In this document: piece after piece, positions 38,016-46,592 of the stretch
Position numbering within the stretch: the first letter of the stretch is position 1
Layout of the letters: every line of letters starts with the position of its first letter
From: Allosphingosinicella sp.
GTDB lineage: Bacteria; Pseudomonadota; Alphaproteobacteria; Sphingomonadales; Sphingomonadaceae
DNA length: 64,000 nt
NCBI GenBank assembly: GCA_030447665.1
Contig: JAUJOJ010000007.1
Span: 72,510 to 136,509, forward strand
Direction: 5' to 3'
Position numbers and translations under genes: made by a program
Notes under the pieces: generated by a model
Databases searched by the model: none
Told to the model about the DNA's origin: nothing
What the model saw: the letters and a program-made list of their open reading frames with translations, nothing else

Positions 38016-38979
38016 GCGGGCACATGAGTATCTAGGAAGCTGTCGATCCGCGCCAGCACATCGAGGCGCACCGGATCGGCTTCGCGCAGAAGCTCGTGGC
38101 CCGCATCCGGGTACATCATCAGCTCGGCCTCGGGGAGCAGCCCGGCGGCCCGGTGGATCGCAGCCGCGCTGACGAGCCGGTCACGCTCGGTTCCGAGGAG
38201 CAGGACCGGGACGTGGATTGCCTTGAGCTTGGCGGGCGTGAGCTGCGCGACCGAGCGGTAGGCGGCGCTCAGCCAGCCCCAGCTCGGCGCGCCGAGCGAG
38301 AAGCCGGGCCTTTGCTGGAACCACCACAGCTCGTCCGAATAGCGCTCGGCGCAGGAGGTGAGGATCCTGGACCGCTGGGAGCCATCCCCTTCTTTGAGAT
38401 TGCCGCCCCTCCACACGGGTACCCTGCTCCAGCCAAGCATGCAGAAGCCTTGCGCGATGAGCCGCGCCAAGGCCGGCGGAAGCGGCGATGAGTTGATCCC
38501 GATCATCGGCGCCACGAGCACCGCCGCGTCGAGCCGGAGCCGGTGGCCGGCCAGTATCCGCAGCAGCAGGTGCCCGCCCATCGAATGGCCGATCGCGACA
38601 TGCGGGCCCGGAGCTTCGGCGGACCAGGCCTCGATGAGCGCGGCTCCGTCGGCCGCCAGCGCGTCGAAGCTGTCGAGATGTCCGCCCCGGATGTCGCCCC
38701 GCGACTCGCCCTGGCTGCGCCAGTCGAACGATGCGACGTTCCAGCCGCGCCCGTGCCAGTGCGCGAGCGGCTCCAGATATTTCTCGATGAAATCGCCGCG
38801 GCCATTGGCGAAGACGATGCTTCCGCGAGCACCTGCTCGGACGCCTGCGGCCAGTCCAGTCGCCGGATCTTCCACCCGTCGCCGGCAGCCCATGTCGAGA
38901 ATGTCGCACCGGCGGGAATTGCACGCCGGTTGAAGGGGTGACTTTCATCCGCGCTGGTTACGGTTTGGCAAGTAACCAC
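38012..38979 (-). CDS. Alpha/beta hydrolase (lysophospholipase-like), one frameshift
   Basis: A Serine aminopeptidase S33/Hydrolase_4 type enzyme. The nucleophile serine is in GHSMGGHLLL, the oxyanion-side sequence is IVFANGRGDFIEKYLEPLAHW, and the catalytic histidine is in YPDAGHELLREADP. The conserved N-terminus (FNRRAIPAGATFSTWAAGDG) is in a different frame, with the break at about 38830-38850 in a CG-rich run. The start could be the ATG at 38979 or one nearer 38948. Its 3' end overlaps the FAD oxidoreductase start by 4 bases, so both are in one operon. Confidence 0.82.
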
Positions 38980-38996
38980 GTCTAGTAGCTGTGTTC

Positions 38997-39466
38997 ATGC
39001 CGGGGGTTTTCGCAGATGCGCTGATCGCAATCCTGGCCGCGATGCTGATCGTCGCGGCAACGGGAGACCTGCGCACGCGGACCATCCCCAACTGGCTGAA
39101 CGGTGCCATCGCGCTTGGTGCGATCCCCTTCTGGCTGGTGAGCGGGCTCAGCGTCTGGCCTGACATGGCGATCCAGATCGGCGTCGCGTTGGCCGTGTTC
39201 GCGCTCTTCGCGCTTGCCTTCCAACTGGGGGCGATGGGCGGCGGCGACGTCAAGATGGTCGCCGCGCTGCGCTTTGGCTGCCGCTCGGCGCGGTGATCAA
39301 GCTGCTCGTGATCATGTCGCTCGCCGGCGGCGTGCTGACCGCCCTGATGCTCGTTCGCCACCGGCTGGCGAAATCCGGGAAGGAACTGGAAATCCCCTAT
39401 GGGGTGGCGATCGCCTTCGGCGGATTCTGGCTGATTGCCGAACGGTTTCTTAACCAATTTGGATGA
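38997..39466 (+). CDS. cpaA: Prepilin peptidase CpaA/TadV-type, one frameshift
   Basis: A type IV (Flp) prepilin peptidase of about 156 aa. The two catalytic aspartates lie in ATGDLRTRTIPNWLN and MGGGDVKMVAAL. Four to five membrane segments are visible. The frame breaks just after MVAAL, near 39275-39285: the expected next residues (LWLPLGAVIKLLVIMSLAGG) follow in another frame and end at 39464-39466. It heads the Tad pilus operon that makes adhesive Flp pili. Confidence 0.87.
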
Positions 39467-39512
39467 TGGATAGAGGCGGGTCCGATTGACCCGGCAGGAG
39501 GCGACTAGCGTC

Positions 39513-40592
39513 ATGGATGTCAAAAAGCTCGTGCTACTGATCGGCGCGCTTCTCATAGCGGCGGTCACCGCCGTGATGGCGAAGAACATGTTCACCGGGG
39601 CCAGCGCTCCGGAAGCGTCGGCGACCCCGGTGGTTCCCGCGGGTCCGGAAGTGCTCGTCGCAACGCGCTCGCTCCCCGTCGGCACCATCATCGATGCCGA
39701 AGCGCTGCGCTATCAGCCTTGGCCCCAGGGCCTGGTCCAGCCTGCTTATTACATCAAGGGAAATCCAGGCACGAACCCGTCCGACCTGCTCGGCACGGTC
39801 GTGCGTAACGAGATCACTGCCGGCCAGCCGCTCACCCAGGGCGCGTTGATCAAGCCGGGCGACCGCGGCTTCCTTGCAGCGGCGCTTGGGCCGGGCATGC
39901 GCGCCGTGACCGTGGCGGTCTCCTCGACCAGCAGCGTCGCCGGCTTCGTCTTCCCGGGGGACCGTGTCGATCTCGTCCTCACCCAGGAAGTGCAAGGCGG
40001 CGGCGACGGCGCCCCGCTCAAGGTTTCCGAGACGATCATCCGCAACGCCCGCGTCCTTGCCACCGATCAGCGCACCTCGGCCCAGAATGCCGAGGGCAAG
40101 ACTGAAGTGAAGAGCATTTCGACCGTCACGCTGGAGGCGACTCCGAAGATCGCCGAGAAGATCGCCGTTGCCCAGACGATCGGCCAGCTGTCGCTGTCGC
40201 TGCGCTCGATCGCCGACAATACCGCGGAGCTCGAGCGGGCCATTGCAGCGGGCGAAGTCGAAGTGCCGGAAGGCACCGATCCCAACGCCGAGCGCCGCAT
40301 GCTGCTCGCGATCGCCTCGAAGCCGGCCGACAGCAATCCAACCTACACGGTCGGCTCCGATGTCTCGCGCTTTCAGCGCAGCAGCGTCCCCGCCAAGGGC
40401 CGCGACCGGAGCGTCGATGCGGCCAAGTCGATGACCGATGTGATCGGATCGCTCGCAGGCGCCGTGATGGGCCGCCCTGCGCAGCCCGCGCAGCCCGCGC
40501 AGTCGAGCGAAGCTCGCCCCGTCCCGGTGGGACCGGTCGTGCGGGTCGCCCGTGGAAACAATGTCACCGTCGTTCCGGTGGGAGCCAAGTAA
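39513..40592 (+). CDS. cpaB: Flp pilus assembly protein CpaB/RcpC
   Basis: About 359 aa with an N-terminal membrane anchor (MDVKKLVLLIGALLIAAVTA), then the SAF domain (VLVATRSLPVGTIIDAEALR, AGQPLTQGALI) and the CpaB core (GMRAVTVAVSSTSSVAGFVF, PGDRVDLVLT). It stabilises or gates the secretin in the periplasm. The AGGAGG at 39496-39501 lies some distance before the ATG. It ends one base before cpaC. Confidence 0.93.
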   Translation: MDVKKLVLLIGALLIAAVTAVMAKNMFTGASAPEASATPVVPAGPEVLVATRSLPVGTIIDAEALRYQPWPQGLVQPAYYIKGNPGTNPSDLLGTVVRNEITAGQPLTQGALIKPGDRGFLAAALGPGMRAVTVAVSSTSSVAGFVFPGDRVDLVLTQEVQGGGDGAPLKVSETIIRNARVLATDQRTSAQNAEGKTEVKSISTVTLEATPKIAEKIAVAQTIGQLSLSLRSIADNTAELERAIAAGEVEVPEGTDPNAERRMLLAIASKPADSNPTYTVGSDVSRFQRSSVPAKGRDRSVDAAKSMTDVIGSLAGAVMGRPAQPAQPAQSSEARPVPVGPVVRVARGNNVTVVPVGAK

Positions 40593-42152
40593 ATGACTGA
40601 AGGTAAGATCCTCACGCGCGCGATGCTGACGACCACCGTGGCCGCAGTGCTCACCGCGAGCACGGTCGCCGCGCTGCCGAGCGGCGCCGCCGCGCAACCG
40701 GTCGCAGCGACAAGGCCCGCCAATTCGGTGTCTCTGTCCGTCGGAGCCGGCCGCATGGTTCGCCTGGACGGCCCGATGTCGGATCTGTTCGTGGCGAACG
40801 ATGCCATCGCCGACGTTCAGGTCCGGTCTGCCGACCAGATCTACATCTTCGGCAAGGCCGCCGGCGAGACCACGGTCTACGCGACCAACAAGGCCGGCAA
40901 GGTCCTCTATTCCGCCAATGTGCGGGTCGGGAACAATATCGGTTCGCTCGACGAGATGCTTCGCCTCGCAATGCCGGAAGCCCAGGTGCGCGCCACCGCG
41001 ATGAACGGGATGGTGCTCCTCACCGGCACCGTCGCGGCACCGTCCGACGTCGAGGAGGCGACCAGGCTCGTCCAGGCCTATGTCGGCGAAACGACGAAGG
41101 TGATCAGCCGGTTGAAGTCGGCCACGCCGCTGCAGGTGATGCTGCAGGTGAAGATCGCTGAAGTCAGCCGCTCGCTGGCCAAGGATATCGGGGTAAACCT
41201 GCTGACTCGCGACAATAGCGGCGGATTCTTGTTCGGGATCGGCCGCGGCAATCCGGGCACGATCGACACCATCAGGGATTCCTCGGGACTGCCGATCGGC
41301 ACCGGTTTCGGCTTCAACATCAAGGAAAAAGGCACGACCCTTGGATTGGCCGGGCGCCTCTTGGGAGTGGACGTGCTGTCAACGCTCGACCTGGCCCAGA
41401 ACGATGGGCGGGCCACGATCCTGGCGGAGCCGACCCTCACGTCATTGTCGGGCGAAACAGCCAGCTTCCTCGCGGGCGGCGAATTCCCGATCGTCACGGC
41501 CTCGGGCCTCAATGGCAGCTCGGTGGAATTCAAGGAATATGGTGTGAGCCTGGCGTTCACGCCCACCGTGCTCGAAGGCGGCCGCATCTCGATGCGGGTT
41601 CGGCCTGAAGTGTCCGAACTCTCCTCCGCCGGCGCTATCAAGGTCAACGGGCTGGAAATTCCGGCGCTGACCACGCGGCGCACGGAAACCACGGTGGAAT
41701 TGGGTTCCGGCCAGAGCATGATGATCGGCGGCCTGCTTCGCAACAGCTCCAGCAACAGCACCGAAAAGGCGCCGTGGCTCGGCGACATTCCCATCCTCGG
41801 CGCACTCTTCCGGTCCAACAGCTTCCGCAAGAACGAGACCGAGCTGGTGATCGTGGTCACGCCTTACCTTGTGAAGCCGGTCAATGCGGGGCAGATCGCG
41901 CTCCCAACGGATGGCTTCCGGCCCGCCAACGATCCGCAGCGCATCCTTCTCGATCAGCAGCATCGCAGCGTCAGCGGCGATCGCCGTCCGCGACCGACGG
42001 CGGTACCGCCGCTGACCGTTGCCCCAGGCATCGGACAGGTGGGAAGCGCAGACATTCCGTTGTCCCCGGCTCGCGCGCCCGTCCAGCGAGCGCAGCAAAA
42101 GGCGGCACTGCCGCAGCGCGGCGCCTCTGCCGCCCCGGGCTTCAGCTTCTAA
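40593..42152 (+). CDS. cpaC: Tad secretin CpaC/RcpA
   Basis: The outer-membrane secretin through which the Flp pilus passes. It has a signal peptide (AVLTASTVAALPSGAAA), then the pilus/secretin N0 domain (SLSVGAGRMVRLDGPMSDLF), a BON-like domain (VRATAMNGMVLLTGTVAAP) and the type II/III secretion beta-barrel (TILAEPTLTSLSGETASFL, GGEFPI, WLGDIPILGALFRSNSF). The C-terminal 90 residues are proline-rich and poorly conserved. 519 aa. Confidence 0.95.
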   Translation: MTEGKILTRAMLTTTVAAVLTASTVAALPSGAAAQPVAATRPANSVSLSVGAGRMVRLDGPMSDLFVANDAIADVQVRSADQIYIFGKAAGETTVYATNKAGKVLYSANVRVGNNIGSLDEMLRLAMPEAQVRATAMNGMVLLTGTVAAPSDVEEATRLVQAYVGETTKVISRLKSATPLQVMLQVKIAEVSRSLAKDIGVNLLTRDNSGGFLFGIGRGNPGTIDTIRDSSGLPIGTGFGFNIKEKGTTLGLAGRLLGVDVLSTLDLAQNDGRATILAEPTLTSLSGETASFLAGGEFPIVTASGLNGSSVEFKEYGVSLAFTPTVLEGGRISMRVRPEVSELSSAGAIKVNGLEIPALTTRRTETTVELGSGQSMMIGGLLRNSSSNSTEKAPWLGDIPILGALFRSNSFRKNETELVIVVTPYLVKPVNAGQIALPTDGFRPANDPQRILLDQQHRSVSGDRRPRPTAVPPLTVAPGIGQVGSADIPLSPARAPVQRAQQKAALPQRGASAAPGFSF

Positions 42153-42184
42153 TGGCCGCGCGCGTTCGAAAGGAAAGCCTGACC

Positions 42185-42841
42185 ATGGCACAGACGAAAA
42201 CCACTGCCCTGATCGCCGCAGCACTCGCTCTGGGAGTGTCCGCTCCGGCCGCGGCGCAGCATCGCTCCAGCTGGAACCCGACACTCGACTCGGTGAAGCA
42301 GCCGGTCGTGCAGCGCACCGACTATGTCATCGACGTCGCGAGCAGCGGCAGCGGCGTTTCCGATCGTGAGCTGCATCGTTTGGTAGAATGGTTCGACTCG
42401 CTGCGGCTCGGCTATGGCGATCGGGTGTCGGTCGATACCGGCAGCTATGACGACGCGCGTGGCCGCCAGGACATTGCCGGGGTCGCCGCCGAATACGGGC
42501 TCCTTCTCAGCCAGGGTGCTCCGATCAGCGCCGGAAGCGTCCAGCCGGGGTCCATCCGGGTGATCGTCAGCCGCTCGATCGCGAGCGTCCCCGGCTGTCC
42601 CGATTGGAGCGAAGCTCCCGAACTCGGGAACCGGTCCACGACGGGCAGCAACTATGGTTGCGCGGTGAACTCGAACCTCGCCGCGATGATCGCCGATCCC
42701 GCAGATCTCGTGCTGGGGCAGTCCGGCTCGGTCGCTGTGGACTCGGCCACGTCCAACAAGGCGGTCGACGCTTACCGGCGGAGAGTTCCCACCGGTTACA
42801 GCGGCGAAGTGAAGTCTGAAACTTCAAAGGGTGGCAAATAA
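42185..42841 (+). CDS. cpaD: Flp pilus assembly protein CpaD
   Basis: A periplasmic/outer-membrane pilus assembly protein (PF09476 family). It has a signal peptide (ALIAAALALGVSAPAAAQ), then YVIDVASSGSGVSDRELHRL, VIVSRSIASVPGCPDWSE and the diagnostic NYGCAVNSNLAAMIADPADL. 218 aa. Unlike many CpaD proteins it lacks a lipobox cysteine at the cleavage site. Its TAA overlaps the cpaE ATG (TAATG), so translation is coupled. Confidence 0.92.
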   Translation: MAQTKTTALIAAALALGVSAPAAAQHRSSWNPTLDSVKQPVVQRTDYVIDVASSGSGVSDRELHRLVEWFDSLRLGYGDRVSVDTGSYDDARGRQDIAGVAAEYGLLLSQGAPISAGSVQPGSIRVIVSRSIASVPGCPDWSEAPELGNRSTTGSNYGCAVNSNLAAMIADPADLVLGQSGSVAVDSATSNKAVDAYRRRVPTGYSGEVKSETSKGGK

Positions 42842-44133
42842 TGAATGCGCCGTTCAATCCCGCGCGCGGAGCCGCGTTGCGCGATCCCTTCTCAGCCTTC
42901 GTCTGCGACGAAGCCACGGCCGAGCTGCTGCGCCCGGTCGCAGTCGAGCATGGCTGGGCACCTGAGAAGGTCAACAAGGGCGGGCTTCGCAACGCGGTGC
43001 AATCGCTTTCCGTGTCCGCCAGCCCGAACATCCTGTTCGTGGATCTTTCCGAATCGGGCGACCCGCTCAACGACATCAACGCCCTGGCCGAGGTATGCGA
43101 GCCTGGAACCGTCGTGATTGCGGCAGGCCAGGTCAACGATGTGCGCCTCTACCGCGATCTGGTCGCCAGCGGCATCCAGGATTATCTGCTCAAGCCATTT
43201 TCCGCGGAGCAGCTGCGCGACGCATTCGCCAACGCCCAGCTGACCATTTCCGGGCCGCGCGTGAACGAGCCCTCCTCGGAGCGGCCGCACGTGCTTGCCA
43301 CGGTGATCGGCGTTCGCGGCGGCGTGGGGGCATCGACGATCGCAACGTCCGTCGCCTGGCTGATGGGCGACAAGGCCGGCCGTTCGACGGCGCTCCTGGA
43401 TCTGGACGTGCACTTCGGAACCGGAGCGCTTGGGCTCGACCTGGAGCCCGGCCGCGGCCTCACCGACGCGATCGAGAATCCAAGCCGCATCGACGGTCTT
43501 TTCATCGAGCGCGCAATGGTGCGGGCGAATGAGAAGCTTTGCGTTCTTTCTGCCGAAGCTCCGATCAACCAGCCGATGCTCACCGATGGTTCGGCCTACT
43601 TCCAGCTGCAGGAGGAGATGCGCGCCGCGTTCGAAACGACGGTGCTCGATCTGCCTCGCTCGATGCTGGTTCAGCATCCGCACCTCGTTCATGATGCGCA
43701 TGTCTGCATCATCGTCGTGGAGCTGACGCTTGCCGCCACGCGCGACGCCATCCGCATCCTGTCGTGGCTCAAGGCCAATGCTCCGCAGTCGAAGGTGATC
43801 GTCGTCGCCAATCGCGTGACCAGCGGCATGCAGGAAATCAGCCGGAAGGACTTCGAGAAGTCGATCGAACGGCAGATCGACGTGATCATCCCGTTCGACC
43901 CCAAGGCAGCCGCTCAAGCCGCCAAGCTGGGCCAGCCGATCGCCAAAGCAGGGAAGAACATGAAGATCACGCAGCCGCTGACGCAGATCGTGACGATGAC
44001 GGTCGCAGCTGTCGATGGCAGCGAGGACAGCACCAGTTCCACTGCGACGGCGGGCGGATCGCTGCTCGGCAAGTTCGGGAATCTCAAGGGGCTGATGGCC
44101 AAGAAGCCGAAGTCCGACAAGGCAACGGCCTGA
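42841..44133 (+). CDS. cpaE: Pilus assembly ATPase CpaE (TadZ)
   Basis: 430 aa. The N-terminal pseudo-receiver domain (ILFVDLSESGDPLND, IQDYLLKPFSAEQLRDAF) is followed by a MinD/ParA ATPase with a deviant Walker A motif (VIGVRGGVGASTIATSVAWL) and STALLDLDVHFGTGALGLDL. It localises the Tad machine to the pole. The gene directly upstream is cpaD; the usual next gene, cpaF, is not found. Confidence 0.93.
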   Translation: MNAPFNPARGAALRDPFSAFVCDEATAELLRPVAVEHGWAPEKVNKGGLRNAVQSLSVSASPNILFVDLSESGDPLNDINALAEVCEPGTVVIAAGQVNDVRLYRDLVASGIQDYLLKPFSAEQLRDAFANAQLTISGPRVNEPSSERPHVLATVIGVRGGVGASTIATSVAWLMGDKAGRSTALLDLDVHFGTGALGLDLEPGRGLTDAIENPSRIDGLFIERAMVRANEKLCVLSAEAPINQPMLTDGSAYFQLQEEMRAAFETTVLDLPRSMLVQHPHLVHDAHVCIIVVELTLAATRDAIRILSWLKANAPQSKVIVVANRVTSGMQEISRKDFEKSIERQIDVIIPFDPKAAAQAAKLGQPIAKAGKNMKITQPLTQIVTMTVAAVDGSEDSTSSTATAGGSLLGKFGNLKGLMAKKPKSDKATA

Positions 44134-44188
44134 GCTTTGGGCCGCCGTGCCGTGCGGCTGGAATGACATTTAAGGGGCTGGGTTGCTG

Positions 44189-45157
44189 ATGTTCGAGATG
44201 ATCATGCTCATTGCTGGGATGCTCGGCGTGCTTGGGCTGGTCTATGTCGGCATGTCCGGCCCATCGGCGACAAAGGCCCAGTCGCGCCGGCTGGAGGGCC
44301 TGCGCGAGCGGCATAGCAAATCGGCTGATGTCGCGGCTCAGGCGCAGCTGAAGCGCATTCTCGCCAACCGCGAAACCCGGATGGACGGGTTCGCTCAACG
44401 CTTCCTGCCCAATCCCGCTTTGCTGCGCGAGAGGATCGAGCGAACGGGCAAGCCCTGGTCCCTCGGACAATATTTGCTGGCATCGGTCGGCCTTGCGGTC
44501 GCGGTGGGCCTGGTGCTGGCGTTGAAGGGAATGCCGGTCATGCTGGCCATCGCGCTCGGCTTGTTCGCCGGAGTTGCCCTTCCCCATTTCACGGTCAGCC
44601 GGCTGATCGTGCGGCGGATCGCACAATTCAACGCCCGCTTCCCCGACGCGATCGAGCTGATGGTTCGCGGCCTCCGATCCGGCCTGCCGATCTCCGAAAC
44701 GATGGGAGTCGTGGCGACCGAGGTTCCGGGACCGATTTCGGTCGAGTTCCAGAACGTCGTCGACAAGATGAAGATCGGACGCACCATGGAGGCGGCGCTG
44801 CAGGAAGGCGCCGACCGGATCGGCACGCCCGAATTCCAGTTCTTCGTGATCACCCTGGCGATCCAGCGTGAAACCGGCGGCAATCTGGCCGAGACGCTGG
44901 CTAACCTCGCGGACGTGCTGAGGAAGCGCGCCCAGATGAAGCTCAAGATCAAGGCGATGTCATCCGAATCCAAAGCTTCGGCTTACATCGTGGGCGCGCT
45001 GCCGTTCATCGTCTTCGGGCTCATCTGGTTCATCAACGGCGATTACATGCAGGGCTTCTTCACCGATACGCGGCTGATGATCGCGGGCGGCGGCGGTCTG
45101 CTTTGGATGGGCATCGGGGTCGCCATCATGGCCAAGATGGTCCGGTTCGAAATTTGA
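44189..45157 (+). CDS. tadB: Tad inner-membrane protein TadB
   Basis: About 322 aa with an N-terminal membrane segment (MIMLIAGMLGVLGLVYVGM), two central ones (LASVGLAVAVGLVLAL, AIALGLFAGVALPHF), the T2SSF domain (FPDAIELMVRGLRSGLPISE) and C-terminal membrane segments (YIVGALPFIVFGLIWFI). AAGGGG at 44172-44177 suits either the ATG at 44189 or the TTG at 44183. It forms the inner-membrane platform with TadC. Confidence 0.92.
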   Translation: MFEMIMLIAGMLGVLGLVYVGMSGPSATKAQSRRLEGLRERHSKSADVAAQAQLKRILANRETRMDGFAQRFLPNPALLRERIERTGKPWSLGQYLLASVGLAVAVGLVLALKGMPVMLAIALGLFAGVALPHFTVSRLIVRRIAQFNARFPDAIELMVRGLRSGLPISETMGVVATEVPGPISVEFQNVVDKMKIGRTMEAALQEGADRIGTPEFQFFVITLAIQRETGGNLAETLANLADVLRKRAQMKLKIKAMSSESKASAYIVGALPFIVFGLIWFINGDYMQGFFTDTRLMIAGGGGLLWMGIGVAIMAKMVRFEI

Positions 45158-45177
45158 GCGTGGAGGCAAACTAGATC

Positions 45178-46173
45178 ATGGCACCTGCGAGCGGGCCGAC
45201 GATCATGGGTATCGACATGGTGATGGTGGCTTCCGGCCTGACGGCGGTGGCGACCCTGGCCGTGCTCGTCGCCATCTATGCGGCGACGACCGTCCACGAC
45301 CCGATGGCCAAGCGCGTCAAGGCGCTGAACGAACGGCGCGAACAGCTGAAGGCCGGCATCGTCGCCTCCACATCGCGCCGGCGCAAGAAGATCAGCAACA
45401 AGAACGAGGCCGCCGACAAGGTCCGGACCGTCCTCGGATCGATGCGGATGCTCCAGGACGAGCAGGTCGAGAAGGCCCAGAAGAAGCTGATGCAGGCCGG
45501 CGTCCGTTCCAAGGACCTTGCCTTCGTCGTTATTTTCGCGCGCTTCGTGCTGCCGGTGGTGGTCGGCGTCATCGTCATCACCGGCGTCTATGTGCTCGAC
45601 TGGTTTCCCGACTGGGGCGCGTTCAAGAAATACGGCCTGGTCGCTGCTTCTCTGATCGGCGCGTACAAGGCTCCCGATCTCTATCTCAAGAACCGCATCA
45701 CCAAACGCAGCCATGCGATCCGCAAGGGTTTGCCCGACGCGCTCGACCTGCTCGTCATTTGCGCCGAGGCCGGGCTCACCGTCGATGCCGCGTTCAATCG
45801 CGTCGCTCGCGAGCTCGGCAAGGCCTATCCGGAGCTGGGCGACGAATTCGCCCTCACCTCGATCGAGCTCGGCTTCCTCACCGACCGGCGCCAGGCGTTC
45901 GAGAATCTCGCCGCCCGCATCGACCTCGATTCGGTCCGCGGCGTCGTCACGACGATGATCCAGACCGAGAAATACGGCACTCCGCTGGCCAGCGCCCTGC
46001 GCGTGCTGTCGGCCGAGTTCCGCAACGAGCGCATGATGCGCGCCGAGGAAAAAGCGGCGCGGCTGCCGGCGATCATGACGGTGCCGCTGATCCTGTTCAT
46101 CCTGCCGACCTTGTTCATCGTCATTCTCGGCCCCGCTTCCTGCCGGATCTCCGACAATCTGATGACCAGCTGA
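45178..46173 (+). CDS. tadC: Tad inner-membrane protein TadC
   Basis: 331 aa. N-terminal membrane segment (ASGLTAVATLAVLVAIYA), a basic soluble region (TSRRRKKISNKN), membrane segments at VVIFARFVLPVVVGVIVITG, then the T2SSF domain (RKGLPDALDLLVICAEAGLT, TSIELGFLTDRRQAFENL, MIQTEKYGTPLASALRVLS) and a C-terminal helix (MTVPLILFILPTLFIVILGP). GGAGG lies about 10 bases before the ATG. It is the last tad gene in this block; no tadD or pilin gene follows here. Confidence 0.92.
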   Translation: MAPASGPTIMGIDMVMVASGLTAVATLAVLVAIYAATTVHDPMAKRVKALNERREQLKAGIVASTSRRRKKISNKNEAADKVRTVLGSMRMLQDEQVEKAQKKLMQAGVRSKDLAFVVIFARFVLPVVVGVIVITGVYVLDWFPDWGAFKKYGLVAASLIGAYKAPDLYLKNRITKRSHAIRKGLPDALDLLVICAEAGLTVDAAFNRVARELGKAYPELGDEFALTSIELGFLTDRRQAFENLAARIDLDSVRGVVTTMIQTEKYGTPLASALRVLSAEFRNERMMRAEEKAARLPAIMTVPLILFILPTLFIVILGPASCRISDNLMTS

Positions 46174-46185
46174 GGCAAGGGCCGT

Positions 46186-46219
46186 CTTCAGCCGAAGCGC
46201 TTTCGCGCTCCGGCTGAAG
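46186..46219. repeat. Hairpin after tadC
   Basis: CTTCAGCCG (46186-46194) and CGGCTGAAG (46211-46219), with an inner AGCGC/GCGCT pair and TTTC loop. It lies 13 bases after the tadC stop and lacks a T-run. It could act as a rho-assisted 3' end or belong to the palindrome families. Confidence 0.65.
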
Positions 46220-46312
46220 GTGTGAACCAGGCCTCCGGGTTCATGGCAGAGCGCGGACGGAACCGGCGGCGCTGCCGCTCATTATCCAGCCGAAACGTCC
46301 TTGCACGGGAGA

Positions 46313-46531
46313 ATGGCTGTGACCCCCTTCACCATGGATCAGTGGGTGATCCTGATCCTCGTCTTCCTGCTCGGCCTGCTGATCGGCATGTGGCTGACCG
46401 CGGGCGGCAAGTGGAAGCGGCGCTATCGGGAGGAAGTCACCCGCCGCGAGGCGCTCGAACGCGAGTACAAGCACCGCGAGGCCACCGACATCGCCGCCCG
46501 CGCACAGACGGATTCAGCACGCCCGCTCTGA
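46313..46531 (+). CDS. Small single-span membrane protein
   Basis: About 72 residues. One hydrophobic segment near the N-terminus ([20 protein letters not shown]) is followed by a charged helical tail ([20 protein letters not shown]) that could form a coiled coil. The layout resembles YhcB/LapA-like small inner-membrane proteins, but no family is certain. ATG at 46313 or GTG at 46319 (better spaced from GGGAG) could start it. Confidence 0.65.
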   Translation: MAVTPFTMDQWVILILVFLLGLLIGMWLTAGGKWKRRYREEVTRREALEREYKHREATDIAARAQTDSARPL

Positions 46532-46563
46532 TCGGCCGCCCCGCAAACCTGGAAACGCTCGGC

Positions 46564-46581
46564 GGAAGCGCAGGCGCTTCC
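46564..46581. repeat. Core of palindromic repeat family A
   Basis: GGAAGCGC-AG-GCGCTTCC, the same core hairpin as at 11698-11716 and 62506-62524. It sits between the small membrane protein and the 3' end of ppdK (stop at 46593), with a GATC-containing arm on the ppdK side. Confidence 0.7.
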
Positions 46582-46592
46582 AGCCGATCCGA

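Noticed and set aside
42185..46173. A cpaF gene hidden in another frame of the tad operon
   Set aside because: No Walker A or type II secretion ATPase motif in any frame between cpaD and tadC; cpaE is the only P-loop protein there.
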